From assembly GCF_009910675.1 (NCBI RefSeq), contig NZ_RSEJ01000026.1, positions 1 to 64,000 on the forward strand: a stretch of DNA of 64,000 bases, read 5' to 3'. Source of the stretch: Photobacterium alginatilyticum. GTDB taxonomy: Bacteria > Pseudomonadota > Gammaproteobacteria > Enterobacterales > Vibrionaceae. The notes below the pieces were generated by a model. That model did no database searches. It was not told the origin of the DNA and saw only the letters and a program-made list of their open reading frames with translations. Shown one piece after another: positions 8,811-17,749 of the stretch; the stretch's first letter is position 1; every line of letters starts with the position of its first letter. Position numbers and translations under genes: made by a program.

Positions 8811-9233
8811 CGAGCCTATTCCTCTAAGTTTGTTGTAGCCTGTAAGGCGTGTTCATACGGCATGATATTCATGCCTGGCCTTACGGGTAAAGAATTTTTA
8901 GGTGTAGTGAAGAAAAAAATGGGTAGCGTGAGTATCACTCAGGCAGTGGAATGAATTGCTACCCTGACCAAATCCACCTTACTTACTTCCCCAAGAAGTA
9001 AGGCGGTGCTGTCGTTTCCAATTAAAGTGGTTACTACTAAAAAGTCAAAACTGCGAAATAGAACAGTAAAAGTCTCTTCATCTACCCCGTTGGGTATGAG
9101 GCTATTCTCACCCACCTGTCACGGTGAAACATCCTCCTTTGTCAGAATTAAAAAGGGGGATGAGGGGGGGAGGAGTGTTTAGATCACACTTTGATATTCC
9201 TGTTGCTGATGTGGGTATTTAATCGAAGTACTA

Positions 9234-9249
9234 TGTGCGTTGCATCACA
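9234..9249. promoter_or_regulatory. CRP-site-like sequence in malK/malE region
   Basis: TGTGC-GTTGCA-TCACA matches the CRP consensus at nine of ten conserved bases and is placed between the MalT-like boxes. Confidence 0.55.
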
Positions 9250-9266
9250 TTCAGGTGTCTTTTTTA

Positions 9267-9298
9267 GATCTGCGTCACTAAGCCGGACGACGCAGATC
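9267..9298. promoter_or_regulatory. perfect 10-bp inverted repeat (operator or hairpin)
   Basis: GATCTGCGTC (9267-9276) and GACGCAGATC (9289-9298) form perfect arms with a 12-base spacer, between the CRP-like site and the proximal MalT-like boxes. There is no T-run in the plus direction, so it is not a typical terminator. It may bind a dimeric regulator or fold in the malE leader RNA. Confidence 0.5.
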
Positions 9299-9320
9299 AC
9301 GCTTTTAAATCTCAGGGTCA

Positions 9321-9344
9321 GGGGGCGTAGGGCACAGGATGATG
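9321..9344 (+). promoter_or_regulatory. paired MalT-box-like motifs before malE (second copy)
   Basis: GGGGGCGTAGGG (9321-9332) followed by GGATGATG (9337-9344) repeats the arrangement at 1881-1904 upstream of the other malE. The shared order and spacing support co-regulation of both loci by a MalT-type activator. Confidence 0.65.
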
Positions 9345-9439
9345 CCGAGTGCTGATTCCTGATAGATGATACAACCTGCAAATTGTGCTGCAGAGTGTCT
9401 CTGCGGTACGACATATAACAATCATGAAGGATGTTAAAA

Positions 9440-10621
9440 ATGAAGAAAGTCCTCAGCACTGTAGCTTTTTGTACCCTTGCCGCACTTGGCTCTGTAAATG
9501 CACATGCCGCGATTGAAGAAGGTCAACTTACTATCTGGATCAATGGCGACAAAGGTTATAACGGCCTGGCTGAAGTTGGTAAGCAGTTTGAAGAAGACAC
9601 AGGTGTTAAAGTAACGGTTGCTTTCCCTGATGGTCTGTCTGAGAAGTTCCCTCAGGTTGCTGCAGCAGGTGATGGTCCGGATATCGTATTCTGGGCACAC
9701 GACCGTTTTGGCGGCTATGCTAAATCTGGTCTGTTGGCTGAAATTAAGCCATCTAAAGAAGTAAAAGACAAAATCATTGACTTCACTTGGGATGCTGTCC
9801 AGTACGACGGTAAGTACATCGGCTACCCAGTTGCTGTTGAAGCACTTTCTCTGATTTATAACAAGGATCTTGTTCCAAACCCACCTAAGAACTGGGAAGA
9901 CGTTGAAGCACTAGACAAGAAGCTTCAGAAAGATGGCAAGAAAGCTATCATGTGGAACCTGAAAGAACCGTACTTCACATGGCCGCTACTATCGGCTGAT
10001 GGCGGTTATGCGTTCAAGTTCACTGCGAGCGGATACGACGTGAAAGATGTGGGTGTGAATAACGCTGGCGCGAAACGTGGTATGAACTTCATCAAGTCTT
10101 TGGTAGACAAGAAAGTCATCTCGCCAGATATGGACTACAGCGTATCTGAAGCTGAGTTCAACAAAGGTAATGTGGCAATGACTATCAACGGCCCATGGTC
10201 TTGGGGCAACGTTGAGAAGTCTGGTATCAACTACGGTGTAACTGTTCTGCCTAAGCTGAACGGTAGCCCATCTAAGCCGTTTGTCGGCATCCTGACTGCG
10301 GGTATCAGCTCTGCATCGCCAAACCAGGATCTAGCGGTTGAGTTCATCGAGAACTACCTACTGACTGACGAAGGTCTGGGTAAAGTTAATGATGACAAGC
10401 CTCTTGGTGCGGTAGCTCTGAAATCATTCCAGAAGAAGCTAGACAAAGATGTTCGCATTGCAGCCACTATGGATAACGCAATGAACGGTGAAATCATGCC
10501 GAACGTTCCACAGATGGCAGCATTCTGGTACGCCCAGGGTAATGCAATCAAGAACGTTGTTGATGGCCGTCAGGACATTAATGGTGCGCTAGACGAAGCT
10601 GCGGGCCACATGCTTAAGTAA
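9440..10621 (+). CDS. malE: maltose/maltodextrin-binding periplasmic protein (second MalE paralog)
   Basis: A 393-residue periplasmic binding protein of the MalE family and first gene of malE-malF-malG. Residues 1-23 form the signal peptide (MKKVLSTVAFCTLAALG, cleavage after AHA). The mature part shares LTIWINGDKGYNGLAEVG, DIVFWAHDRFGGYAKSGLL and NGPWSWGNV with the paralog at 1966-3150. The start at 9440 is preferred over ATG at 9431 because the ribosome binding site GAAGGA (9426-9431) would overlap the earlier codon and is eight bases from the later one. A G-C hairpin with trailing T-rich sequence follows the gene, which would give more binding protein than membrane subunits, as is usual for such operons. 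Confidence 0.95.
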   Translation: MKKVLSTVAFCTLAALGSVNAHAAIEEGQLTIWINGDKGYNGLAEVGKQFEEDTGVKVTVAFPDGLSEKFPQVAAAGDGPDIVFWAHDRFGGYAKSGLLAEIKPSKEVKDKIIDFTWDAVQYDGKYIGYPVAVEALSLIYNKDLVPNPPKNWEDVEALDKKLQKDGKKAIMWNLKEPYFTWPLLSADGGYAFKFTASGYDVKDVGVNNAGAKRGMNFIKSLVDKKVISPDMDYSVSEAEFNKGNVAMTINGPWSWGNVEKSGINYGVTVLPKLNGSPSKPFVGILTAGISSASPNQDLAVEFIENYLLTDEGLGKVNDDKPLGAVALKSFQKKLDKDVRIAATMDNAMNGEIMPNVPQMAAFWYAQGNAIKNVVDGRQDINGALDEAAGHMLK

Positions 10622-10632
10622 TACCTTTTTGC

Positions 10633-10677
10633 GGGGAGGGGTAACTCTCCCCATTTTATTGTCATTTTTTTGCTAGC
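10633..10677 (+). terminator. intercistronic hairpin/attenuator between malE and malF
   Basis: GGGGAG (10633-10638) pairs with CTCCCC (10647-10652) around an 8-base loop. ATTTTATTG and a run of seven T follow. This fits partial termination that lowers malFG expression relative to malE. Confidence 0.6.
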
Positions 10678-10688
10678 AAGGAGCTGAG

Positions 10689-12263
10689 ATGCAGTCAGTT
10701 CAAGGTGCAGGACTTTTGGAACCACAACAGGAAAGTCCTAAATTAAATTATCGCAAGTGGCTGAAATGGTCGCTTCTGGGCATGATCGGCGCAGTTAATG
10801 GTTATGCTACCGTATTAATGTATGCACAAGGTGAAATGCCTTTTGCACTTCTTACCGTTGTCCTAACCGCACTTGCTCTTTATATTTTTGGAAGCAACAA
10901 AACTTACGCCCACCGTTACATCTTCCCTGGTATTGCAGGGATGCTTATTTTCATTATTTTCCCATTGGTGTATACCGTTGGGCTTGCTTTTACTAACTAC
11001 AGTGCATCGAACCAGCTAACACTGGAAAGAACACAGGCTGTTCTGGAGCAGAGAAGCTTCCAGTCTGGTGAGAGTTACCGCTTTGATTTGTACAAAGTGG
11101 ATAACGGCCACCAGTTGGTAATCAAGGCGAACGGTGAACTGCTGGCTTCTGACGTTTTTGACCTTGCCGCTCCGAGAGAGGACGCGATGAGCCTGCGCGC
11201 TGTTGACAGCGTTCAGGGTGAGAAAGAGAAGATCAAGGCGATCGTTCAAAACCGAGCCAGCTTGTCAAAAGTTGAATTGGTTATGCCAGGCGGCCATGAG
11301 ATCAGAATGAGTGGCTTGCGTAAGTTTGCAGCCGACACTCCTCTGTTTACGCTGCAGGAAGACGGCCTGACTATGCTGAACAATCAAACTCAGCAGCTGT
11401 ATAAGCCGAACATGGAGGTAGGTTTCTACCAGCCTGTCGACGCTGACGGCAACTTTGTCGGCAAGACTATCTCTCCGGGATTTGCTGTCGGTGTTGGTAC
11501 CGCTAACTTCGAGCGAGTGATGACGGATGATGGTATTAAAGAACCTTTTATCGGTATCTTTATCTGGACTGTTGTTTTTGCTTTCCTGGCGGTCGCTTTA
11601 ACACTGGCCTTAGGTATGGTACTAGCGTGTCTCGTTCAGTGGGAGCCATTGAAAGGCAGCAGTATTTATCGCGTACTTCTAATTCTTCCTTATGCGGTAC
11701 CGGCGTTCATTTCCATTCTGATATTCAAGGGTTTATTTAACCAGAGCTTTGGTGAGATAAACTTGTTCCTTGAAGCTATATTCGGTATTAAGCCATCGTG
11801 GTTCTCTGATCCTATTATGGCAAGGGTCATGGTGGTGCTGGTCAATACCTGGTTGGGTTTCCCTTACATGATGATCTTGTGTATGGGCTTGTTGAAATCT
11901 ATTCCGTCTGATTTATACGAGGCCTCTGCGATTGATGGCGCGGGTCCGATTCAGAACTTCTTCAACATTACACTACCGATGTTGATCAAGCCGCTGACAC
12001 CGCTACTTATTGCGAGTTTCGCATTTAACTTCAATAACTTTGTAATGATTCAGCTACTGACTGCTGGTGGTCCGAACATGGTGGGTACTTCAGAACCTGC
12101 TGGATATACGGATCTGCTCGTAAGCTATACCTACCGTATCGCTTTCGAAGGCGGCGGCGGTCAGGACTTTGGTCTTGCTGGTGCAATCGCGACAATTATT
12201 TTCTTACTGGTGGGTGGTATGGCACTACTTAATCTTCGATTCACTAAGCTTTCACAGGACTAA
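10689..12263 (+). CDS. malF: maltose/maltodextrin ABC transporter permease MalF
   Basis: A 524-residue inner membrane permease. Hydrophobic helices at about residues 28-95 are followed by a long hydrophilic stretch (about 100-275) that corresponds to the large periplasmic P2 loop of MalF, which contacts MalE. The core permease helices come after it. The EAA loop (YEASAIDGAGPIQNFFNI) that docks into MalK lies near residue 415. The length is close to E. coli MalF (514). The start ATG at 10689 follows AAGGAG at 10678-10683. It is followed after 11 bp by malG, so the two are co-translated partners. Confidence 0.96.
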   Translation: MQSVQGAGLLEPQQESPKLNYRKWLKWSLLGMIGAVNGYATVLMYAQGEMPFALLTVVLTALALYIFGSNKTYAHRYIFPGIAGMLIFIIFPLVYTVGLAFTNYSASNQLTLERTQAVLEQRSFQSGESYRFDLYKVDNGHQLVIKANGELLASDVFDLAAPREDAMSLRAVDSVQGEKEKIKAIVQNRASLSKVELVMPGGHEIRMSGLRKFAADTPLFTLQEDGLTMLNNQTQQLYKPNMEVGFYQPVDADGNFVGKTISPGFAVGVGTANFERVMTDDGIKEPFIGIFIWTVVFAFLAVALTLALGMVLACLVQWEPLKGSSIYRVLLILPYAVPAFISILIFKGLFNQSFGEINLFLEAIFGIKPSWFSDPIMARVMVVLVNTWLGFPYMMILCMGLLKSIPSDLYEASAIDGAGPIQNFFNITLPMLIKPLTPLLIASFAFNFNNFVMIQLLTAGGPNMVGTSEPAGYTDLLVSYTYRIAFEGGGGQDFGLAGAIATIIFLLVGGMALLNLRFTKLSQD

Positions 12264-12274
12264 GGAGAGACGTT

Positions 12275-13165
12275 ATGGCTATGGTTCCATCAAAGTCATT
12301 GAAGTACAGGGTATGGGCAACACATATCGGCTTATGTATTTTCTTATCAATGATTATCTTTCCGTTGTTAATGATCATTGCGATTTCATTCCGTGAAGGT
12401 AACTTTGCCGGTGGTGAGATAATTCCAACTCATCCAACATTGGATCACTGGCGTCTGGCATTAGGTTTTGCGGTAACTAACAGTGACGGTACGGTAACAC
12501 CACCGCCATTCCCTGTACTGCTGTGGCTGTGGAATACCGTGAAAGTTGCAGGTATTACCTCAATTATCATTGTTGCACTGTCGACAACCAGTGCTTATGC
12601 ATTTGCCCGTATGCGTTTTAAAGGTAAAGACACCATCCTTAAAGGGATGATGATTTTCCAGATGTTCCCAGCTGTTCTGGCTCTGGTTGCCCTATACGCA
12701 TTGTTTGACCGTTTAGGCCAGTACATTCCGTTCATGGGACTGAATACGCATGGTGGTTTGATTTTCTCTTACCTGGGGGGTATCGCTCTTCACGTCTGGA
12801 CTATCAAGGGCTACTTTGAAACGATTGACGTTTCACTTGAAGAGGCAGCAGCACTTGATGGCGCAACGCCTTGGCAAGCATTCCGTTATGTTCTGCTTCC
12901 ACTATCAGTGCCAATTCTAGCGGTAGTATTCATTCTGTCGTTCATCGGTCTGGTTGGAGAAGTACCTGTAGCATCGTTGCTACTAACGGATGTGGAGAAT
13001 TACACCCTGGCAGTAGGTATGCAGCAGTACTTGTATCCTCAGAACTACCTGTGGGGCGATTTCGCGGCAGCTGCGGTACTATCAGCAATTCCAATTACTA
13101 TCGTGTTCTTGCTGGCTCAGAAGTTCCTTGTAGGTGGCTTGACAGCTGGTGGCGTGAAAGGTTAA
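12275..13165 (+). CDS. malG: maltose/maltodextrin ABC transporter permease MalG
   Basis: A 296-residue inner membrane permease, the same length as E. coli MalG. It has six predicted transmembrane helices. The EAA motif EEAAALDGATPWQAF near residues 189-203 couples to MalK. The start ATG at 12275 follows AAGGAG in the short gap after malF. It closes the malEFG operon, with a strong terminator 24 bp after the stop. Confidence 0.96.
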   Translation: MAMVPSKSLKYRVWATHIGLCIFLSMIIFPLLMIIAISFREGNFAGGEIIPTHPTLDHWRLALGFAVTNSDGTVTPPPFPVLLWLWNTVKVAGITSIIIVALSTTSAYAFARMRFKGKDTILKGMMIFQMFPAVLALVALYALFDRLGQYIPFMGLNTHGGLIFSYLGGIALHVWTIKGYFETIDVSLEEAAALDGATPWQAFRYVLLPLSVPILAVVFILSFIGLVGEVPVASLLLTDVENYTLAVGMQQYLYPQNYLWGDFAAAAVLSAIPITIVFLLAQKFLVGGLTAGGVKG

Positions 13166-13188
13166 CTGGTTATCATATAACAACAAAA

Positions 13189-13215
13189 GGCCTGTCTTCG
13201 GACAGGTCTTTTTTT
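13189..13215 (+). terminator. rho-independent terminator of malEFG
   Basis: CCTGTC (13191-13196), UUCG tetraloop, GACAGG (13201-13206), extendable by two more pairs, then seven T. A UUCG-capped stem with a T-run is a textbook intrinsic terminator. Confidence 0.9.
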
Positions 13216-13342
13216 ATCTCTTAAGAAAGTCGCTGATTATCTACCCTTCCCGCATTTCAATTGCTCTCGTTCCAGGAAATAAACATCAAATACGATAATG
13301 CCGAAGGATAAGAGGATATCTCAATTCACTGCATTTTTAGTT

Positions 13343-13372
13343 TTAAAGCGCGGCATTGGCTGCTAGTATAAT
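13343..13372 (+). promoter_or_regulatory. sigma70-type promoter for candidate small RNA
   Basis: TTAAAG (13343-13348), an 18-base spacer and a perfect TATAAT (13367-13372). There is no annotated plus-strand gene downstream before a terminator at 13666-13690, which suggests a non-coding transcript. Confidence 0.5.
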
Positions 13373-13378
13373 GCGCAT

Positions 13379-13690
13379 AAGGTATTAATTTTCCTCGTGA
13401 GCTTATTGTCAGTTATTGGTCTGGGCTCGGGTGATTAGATTTCCACGGGAAGCTCTGAGATGAGAGTGCTTTCTGGTAAGTATTAAGAATAACAATAACG
13501 CTCATTTTGCTTATGGTGAGCGACTCCCAAGTGCAGTACCTGACAATGGTTTGGCCGCCGATCTGTTAGGGCTCTCTGTACTTAACCTTATATTGGCGTT
13601 GCTGCATAGCTGGACTTATTCTTCTGCTAGCAATAGGAAAAGATAAGTTTTATTGGTAACCGATACCCGATGATTTCATCGGGTTTTTTA
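13379..13690 (+). ncRNA. candidate small RNA transcription unit (about 310 nt)
   Basis: Between malG and the convergent diguanylate cyclase lies a stretch with a good promoter (13343-13372) and an intrinsic terminator (stem CCCGATGA 13666-13673 with TCATCGGG 13676-13683, then a T-run to 13690) but no protein-like ORF. Only a very short frame begins at 13459 (ATGAGAGTGC, eight codons). I do not recognise the sequence as 6S, tmRNA, RNase P, Spot 42, CsrB or Qrr RNA. The prediction rests on promoter and terminator signals alone. Confidence 0.4.
13666..13690 (+). terminator. rho-independent terminator
   Basis: CCCGATGA / TCATCGGG stem followed by TTTTTTATTT, oriented for plus-strand transcription. 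Its only visible client is the candidate small RNA unit. Confidence 0.8.
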
Positions 13691-13708
13691 TTTCTGGTGA
13701 GAAGGTTG

Positions 13709-14950
13709 TTACTGACTGACTTTATTACGGCCTGATTTTTTGGCTTTATACAGTGCCTCATCGGCAGCCTTAAGAACGGCGGCAGGGTTGTGATCGGGAA
13801 AGCTGTCGGCAAGGCCGATACTCACTGTGACGGTAACAGTCTCCTGTTTAGACTGCTTTTTCCGCATTTTTACGCCTTTCTGGTTGTTTGAAGGCCGATC
13901 ATCGTATTGGCGAATGACCATCTCATAGTTGGCAATATCTTGCCTGAGCTGATCGAGATGATCGATACACTCGTTACTTTCTTTCCCTTTAAATAGCACG
14001 GTGAACTCTTCTCCGCCATAGCGGAATACCTCAGCACCGCCTCTTACTCGCTGCATAAACTGGGCAACTAGCCGTAAAACATCATCACCTGTTTTATGTC
14101 CGTGTGTGTCATTGAATTTCTTGAAGTGGTCAACATCAAGCATCGCCAGCGTATAGGTTCGACCTAGGTGCTTGAGCTCAGTTTCTAGCGCGCGGCGGCC
14201 GGGGATCCCCGTTAACTGGTCGACATAGGCCAGTTCATGGCTACAGGTGATGAGGTTAAGCAGCAGCAGTACTGCTGCGACCGAGAAGGCCGTTGATGAT
14301 ATGAAGTCCTGGTCAAACGCACTGAAGGTGATACCGGCAAACAGCAGGCTGGTAAAGATGGCCTGATCGTAGCCATGATTACGTTTGAGGATAGCAGAGC
14401 CGCAGGCAAGTCCAACGCTCAGATAAAGCAAGATCAGCAGCACAGGGAGAGGGGAGATATCTGGCAGTGCATAGAGGTAGCTATCCCATAGCCCGCTGAG
14501 GTCCTGCCCGGCAAAATGATTAACAACCAACGCCCCCCAGGCAAGCTGGCAGACGAGAAAGATTAGGTAGCCCGTGCCAAAGCGGGAAAATAGCCGTCGT
14601 TCCGGGAGCAGGTGAAGTTGTAGCAGATTCAACGGCAGCAGGGTAGCCAGCAACACGTAGATAATACGTGTTTGGTTATCTGAGAGCGGAGACTGCAGAT
14701 AGTTCTGGATGATGTAAAAGGCAACCATCATCAGTAAGGCTGTCAGCGCTGTTTTCCCCTGATTGAAGGGCTGACTCAAAAGAATAACGAGGCTTAGCAA
14801 TACGTAAGGCAGTACCAGCAATAACCCGCGGTAAGGGGAAAAGCTAACCAGTACCGACTCTAATGAGAATATCATTAAAACAGCAAGTATTAACGGCAGT
14901 CCGAAGCGAACGCCTGCGCTTCTAAATATTGCAAATGAAATCGATGGCAT
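13709..14950 (-). CDS. membrane-anchored diguanylate cyclase (GGDEF)
   Basis: A 413-residue protein. Residues about 1-235 contain some seven hydrophobic helices (a MASE-like membrane sensor of unclear class). Residues about 240-410 form a GGDEF domain beginning LTGIPGRRALE. The active-site loop is FRYGGEEF, a functional GG[D/E]EF variant, with the Mg-binding segment LDVDHFKKFNDTHGH, so it should make cyclic-di-GMP from two GTP. The allosteric I-site position upstream of GGEEF reads RGGA instead of RxxD, so product inhibition may be absent. A Lys/Gln-rich insert (SNNQKGVKMRKKQSK) sits late in the domain. The start is ATG at 14950 with only a weak upstream AGG. Confidence 0.88.
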   Translation of the reverse strand: MPSISFAIFRSAGVRFGLPLILAVLMIFSLESVLVSFSPYRGLLLVLPYVLLSLVILLSQPFNQGKTALTALLMMVAFYIIQNYLQSPLSDNQTRIIYVLLATLLPLNLLQLHLLPERRLFSRFGTGYLIFLVCQLAWGALVVNHFAGQDLSGLWDSYLYALPDISPLPVLLILLYLSVGLACGSAILKRNHGYDQAIFTSLLFAGITFSAFDQDFISSTAFSVAAVLLLLNLITCSHELAYVDQLTGIPGRRALETELKHLGRTYTLAMLDVDHFKKFNDTHGHKTGDDVLRLVAQFMQRVRGGAEVFRYGGEEFTVLFKGKESNECIDHLDQLRQDIANYEMVIRQYDDRPSNNQKGVKMRKKQSKQETVTVTVSIGLADSFPDHNPAAVLKAADEALYKAKKSGRNKVSQ

Positions 14951-15037
14951 TACAACCTGTTTCTCTAATTAGGGCACATTATCACGAATCGAATAATCAT
15001 CGTCCTTTGGTTATCTATTTATCGTAACTAAATTGAA

Positions 15038-15595
15038 TTACTTGATAAGAAAAGGAAATAATTTTCGAATCTGTTCCGGGGACAAACCTTCTACGCACTC
15101 AATATTTCGCTCCGGTATACCTTCCGGATCCGGGTAGTGTTTCAGCACTTTTTCCATGCTGGCTTCACGGATCAGGTGAAAGATCGGGTATGGAGAGCGA
15201 TTGGTGAGGTTTTCGGCATCGTCCGGCTGGGTTCCATAGAAACAATAATCTGGGTGGAAGCTAGCAATTTGGTAGGTCCCTTCTTTTCCTGTCTGGATGA
15301 TCAGGGCGTCGACCAGATCGAGAAATTGGTTGTAGTCATCAAAATGTTCAAACAGGTTTGGGGCTACAACTAGTGTGGTTTCAAGCTCTTCGGCCGATGT
15401 GTCGTCAAGGGTGACGATCTGCTGGTAGATATCTTCCAGTAGCTGCTCTTCTGATTTGGTTTCACAAACATGGATCTTGATCTGCTTGTTGCGGTTTGGC
15501 TTGGCGGCAAAAGGGCATAGATTGAGGCCTATGACTACGTCTTCCAGCCATTGTTGAACATGTTGAATAACGTCTGATTTTACTGCTTCTGACAT
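15038..15595 (-). CDS. DUF1415 family protein
   Basis: A 185-residue soluble protein that I recognise as DUF1415, a conserved proteobacterial family of unknown function. Characteristic stretches are IGLNLCPFAAKP near residue 25 and SPYPIFHLIREASMEKVL near residue 133. No catalytic motif is assigned. I chose the start at 15595 (MSEAVKSDVIQ) because a longer frame to 15643 begins with TTG and adds residues not typical of the family. It lies downstream of the RNase II gene on the same strand, between that gene's terminator and the diguanylate cyclase. Confidence 0.78.
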   Translation of the reverse strand: MSEAVKSDVIQHVQQWLEDVVIGLNLCPFAAKPNRNKQIKIHVCETKSEEQLLEDIYQQIVTLDDTSAEELETTLVVAPNLFEHFDDYNQFLDLVDALIIQTGKEGTYQIASFHPDYCFYGTQPDDAENLTNRSPYPIFHLIREASMEKVLKHYPDPEGIPERNIECVEGLSPEQIRKLFPFLIK

Positions 15596-15693
15596 TGCTG
15601 ACTCGATGTACTGCTTAAAATAATTATGGGCTAAGAGTAACAAGATTGAGCCAGAAAGAAAGCGGTATAGGAGGTCGGCTTGGGTATAGATAT

Positions 15694-15719
15694 AAAAAAG
15701 GGCCAGTAACGACTGACCC
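15694..15719 (-). terminator. rho-independent terminator of rnb
   Basis: On the minus strand GGGTCAGT (15719-15712), loop CGTT, ACTGGCCC (15707-15700) with one G-U pair, then TTTTTT (15699-15694). It sits about 20 bp after the RNase II stop. Confidence 0.85.
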
Positions 15720-15739
15720 TTTGCACGATGAAAAAGGAA

Positions 15740-17749
15740 TTATGCTTCTTCTTCCGACGGCTGAGCGGTGTTCTCGCCTTCGGCAACCGGAGCCGGGAAC
15801 TCTTTCAGCGGCTTGGCAACCAGCTGGCGGGTTACACTACGCACTTCTGTCAGTTTCACTTCGAAAGAGTCACCGAGCTGATACTCTTTGACCTTATCGA
15901 TGTTGATGATACCCAGATCACTGTTACATTCGATGCGCTGCTTGTTATCAAGGATAAGCGGAGCCGGGATGAATGCGGCAGCACCGTTCTCCAACAAGCG
16001 TACGCGCATACCAGCGCGGTTGATGTCAAAGATTTCGGCAGTAAAGACGGTTTCTTCCTTCACTGCATCTTTAAGCAGGCGTACGTATAGCCAATCTGAT
16101 ACATCACGCTCGGCCATACGATGGTGGCGGCGGTGAGTGGCAATCTCTTCACCAACAGAGTCATCCGGGGTCTGAGTCGGCTCGGTACCCGAAATCACTG
16201 CTTTAAGCAGGCGATGGTTAATCATGTCACCGTACTTACGGATCGGGGATGTCCATGTCGCGTACACATCGAGTCCCATTGCATAATGAGGAGCAGGCTT
16301 GTTGCCTACTTCACTGTATGCCTGGAACTTGCGAAGGCGGTTATCGAGATACGGCGTCTCCTGGGCATTTAACCAGCGACGCAGGGCACTGAAACCTTCC
16401 AGCAAAGTCAGTTCTTCTTTCTCGAACGGCGCTTCTGCGTTATTCAGGAAGTCCATTGCGGCATCCAGTTTTTCTGGATTGAAGCCATTGTGGTAGTTGA
16501 AGACACCCATGCCGAACTTCTCTTGCAGCACACGGCCGGCGCAAATATTCGCCGTGATCATCGCTTCTTCGATCATTCGGTTCGCGGTACGACGAGGATC
16601 GGTATGAATGGCAACCACGTCGTTATCTTCGCTAAGCTCAAAGCGATAGTCCGGACGATCCGGGAATACAACGGCGTTGTTGGCCCGCCACTCGCTGCGC
16701 GCGTTGGCAAAGCCATGCAGTGCATTGATCTGCTCCGCGATGATAGCGTTTGGTGCCCAGCCCTCGCACTGACCGTGTTCGATCAGATCTGATACTTTGT
16801 CATAAGCCAATCTAGCCTGAGACTTAATCCATGCCGCAAAGAAGGTAATATCGTCTTGGATAACACCATCTGCATTAATGGTCACACGGCAACAGATCGC
16901 CGGGCGTTTCTCGTTTTCGATCAGTGAGCAGAGTTCGTCACTCAGCTCTCTTGGAAGCATCGGGATGTTTCTACCCGGCAGGTAGATGGTAAAGCCGCGC
17001 TGGCGTGCTTCGTCATCCATTTTATCGCCAACGGAGATGTAAGATGTCGGATCGGCAATAGCAATCGTGATCTCAAAGCTGCCATCATCTTTGGCGACAG
17101 TATAGAGAGCATCATCCATATCTTTGGTGGATTCACCGTCGATAGTAATGAAAGGCAGATCAGTAAGATCCTGGCGTTCCAGCTCTTCGTCGAGCATGCT
17201 CCAGCTGTCTTGAGGGGCTGGCTCGGCGTTCGGTAGCTCATGACGGGCCAGTGTTACCCACCATGGCGCAATTTTGTCGTTGCTGTCAGTGATTTTTTCT
17301 TTGATTTCACAAAAGAAGGTTTTGTTGTCGCCGACCAATGGATGTCGGGTCAAGTTAGCGACAACCCAGTCGCCTTCTTTCAATAGTTCCGGATTGAGGC
17401 CTTTGATGGTGCGTGCTTTGATCGCATCTTTTAGTTGCGGGTGATCCGGTACTACATTCAGGCGGTCGCGGATCAGTTTTACACGGCCAATAAAGCGAGT
17501 CATGAACTGTTCAACCAGCTCCTGAGGCTCAGCAACTTCCCGCTCTTTTTCAGTACGGATTACTGCCACAACACGGTCGCCGTGCATGACATTTTTCATA
17601 TAAGTTGGCGGAATGAAGAAGCTTTCTTTGTTGTCTGTTTCCAGGAAGCCAAAGCCACGGTCTGTTGCTTTGATATTGCCTTCTTTTTTCGGAAGGGTTT
17701 CCTGAATTTGTTTTTTAAGCTGTGCTAATAATGGATTGTCTTGAAACAT
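15740..17749 (-). CDS. rnb: exoribonuclease II (RNase II)
   Basis: A 669-residue hydrolytic 3'-5' exoribonuclease that degrades single-stranded RNA. An N-terminal cold-shock/OB region (about residues 20-80, GFGFLETDN) is followed by the RNB catalytic domain. The RNB signature is clear: FITIDGESTKDMDDAL contains the Asp residues that bind Mg2+, and GYTIYLPGRNIPMLP-like and TSPIRKYGDMINHRLL segments follow. A C-terminal S1 domain and an acidic tail (EGENTAQPSEEEA) end the protein. The start at 17749 (MFQDNPLLAQLK) matches E. coli Rnb; an upstream in-frame codon 10 residues earlier is disfavoured. It ends at its own terminator. Confidence 0.95.
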   Translation of the reverse strand: MFQDNPLLAQLKKQIQETLPKKEGNIKATDRGFGFLETDNKESFFIPPTYMKNVMHGDRVVAVIRTEKEREVAEPQELVEQFMTRFIGRVKLIRDRLNVVPDHPQLKDAIKARTIKGLNPELLKEGDWVVANLTRHPLVGDNKTFFCEIKEKITDSNDKIAPWWVTLARHELPNAEPAPQDSWSMLDEELERQDLTDLPFITIDGESTKDMDDALYTVAKDDGSFEITIAIADPTSYISVGDKMDDEARQRGFTIYLPGRNIPMLPRELSDELCSLIENEKRPAICCRVTINADGVIQDDITFFAAWIKSQARLAYDKVSDLIEHGQCEGWAPNAIIAEQINALHGFANARSEWRANNAVVFPDRPDYRFELSEDNDVVAIHTDPRRTANRMIEEAMITANICAGRVLQEKFGMGVFNYHNGFNPEKLDAAMDFLNNAEAPFEKEELTLLEGFSALRRWLNAQETPYLDNRLRKFQAYSEVGNKPAPHYAMGLDVYATWTSPIRKYGDMINHRLLKAVISGTEPTQTPDDSVGEEIATHRRHHRMAERDVSDWLYVRLLKDAVKEETVFTAEIFDINRAGMRVRLLENGAAAFIPAPLILDNKQRIECNSDLGIINIDKVKEYQLGDSFEVKLTEVRSVTRQLVAKPLKEFPAPVAEGENTAQPSEEEA

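Larger units (their letters stand above)
8811..9439. promoter_or_regulatory. divergent malK / malEFG control region
   Basis: This spacer of about 630 bp holds regulatory signals for both directions: a plus-strand MalT-like box GGGGGATGAGG at 9155-9165 within a G-run to 9170, minus-strand GGAGGATG (9129-9136), a CRP-like site at 9234-9249, a perfect palindrome at 9267-9298 and a paired MalT-like motif at 9321-9344. The layout mirrors the enteric malK/malE region, where CRP and MalT act on both promoters. I could not assign -10 elements with confidence. Confidence 0.7.

Noticed and set aside
9155..9170. G-quadruplex in the G-rich malE upstream sequences
   Set aside because: The G-runs are interrupted in the pattern of MalT boxes and recur as such before both malE genes; a quadruplex is not needed to explain them.
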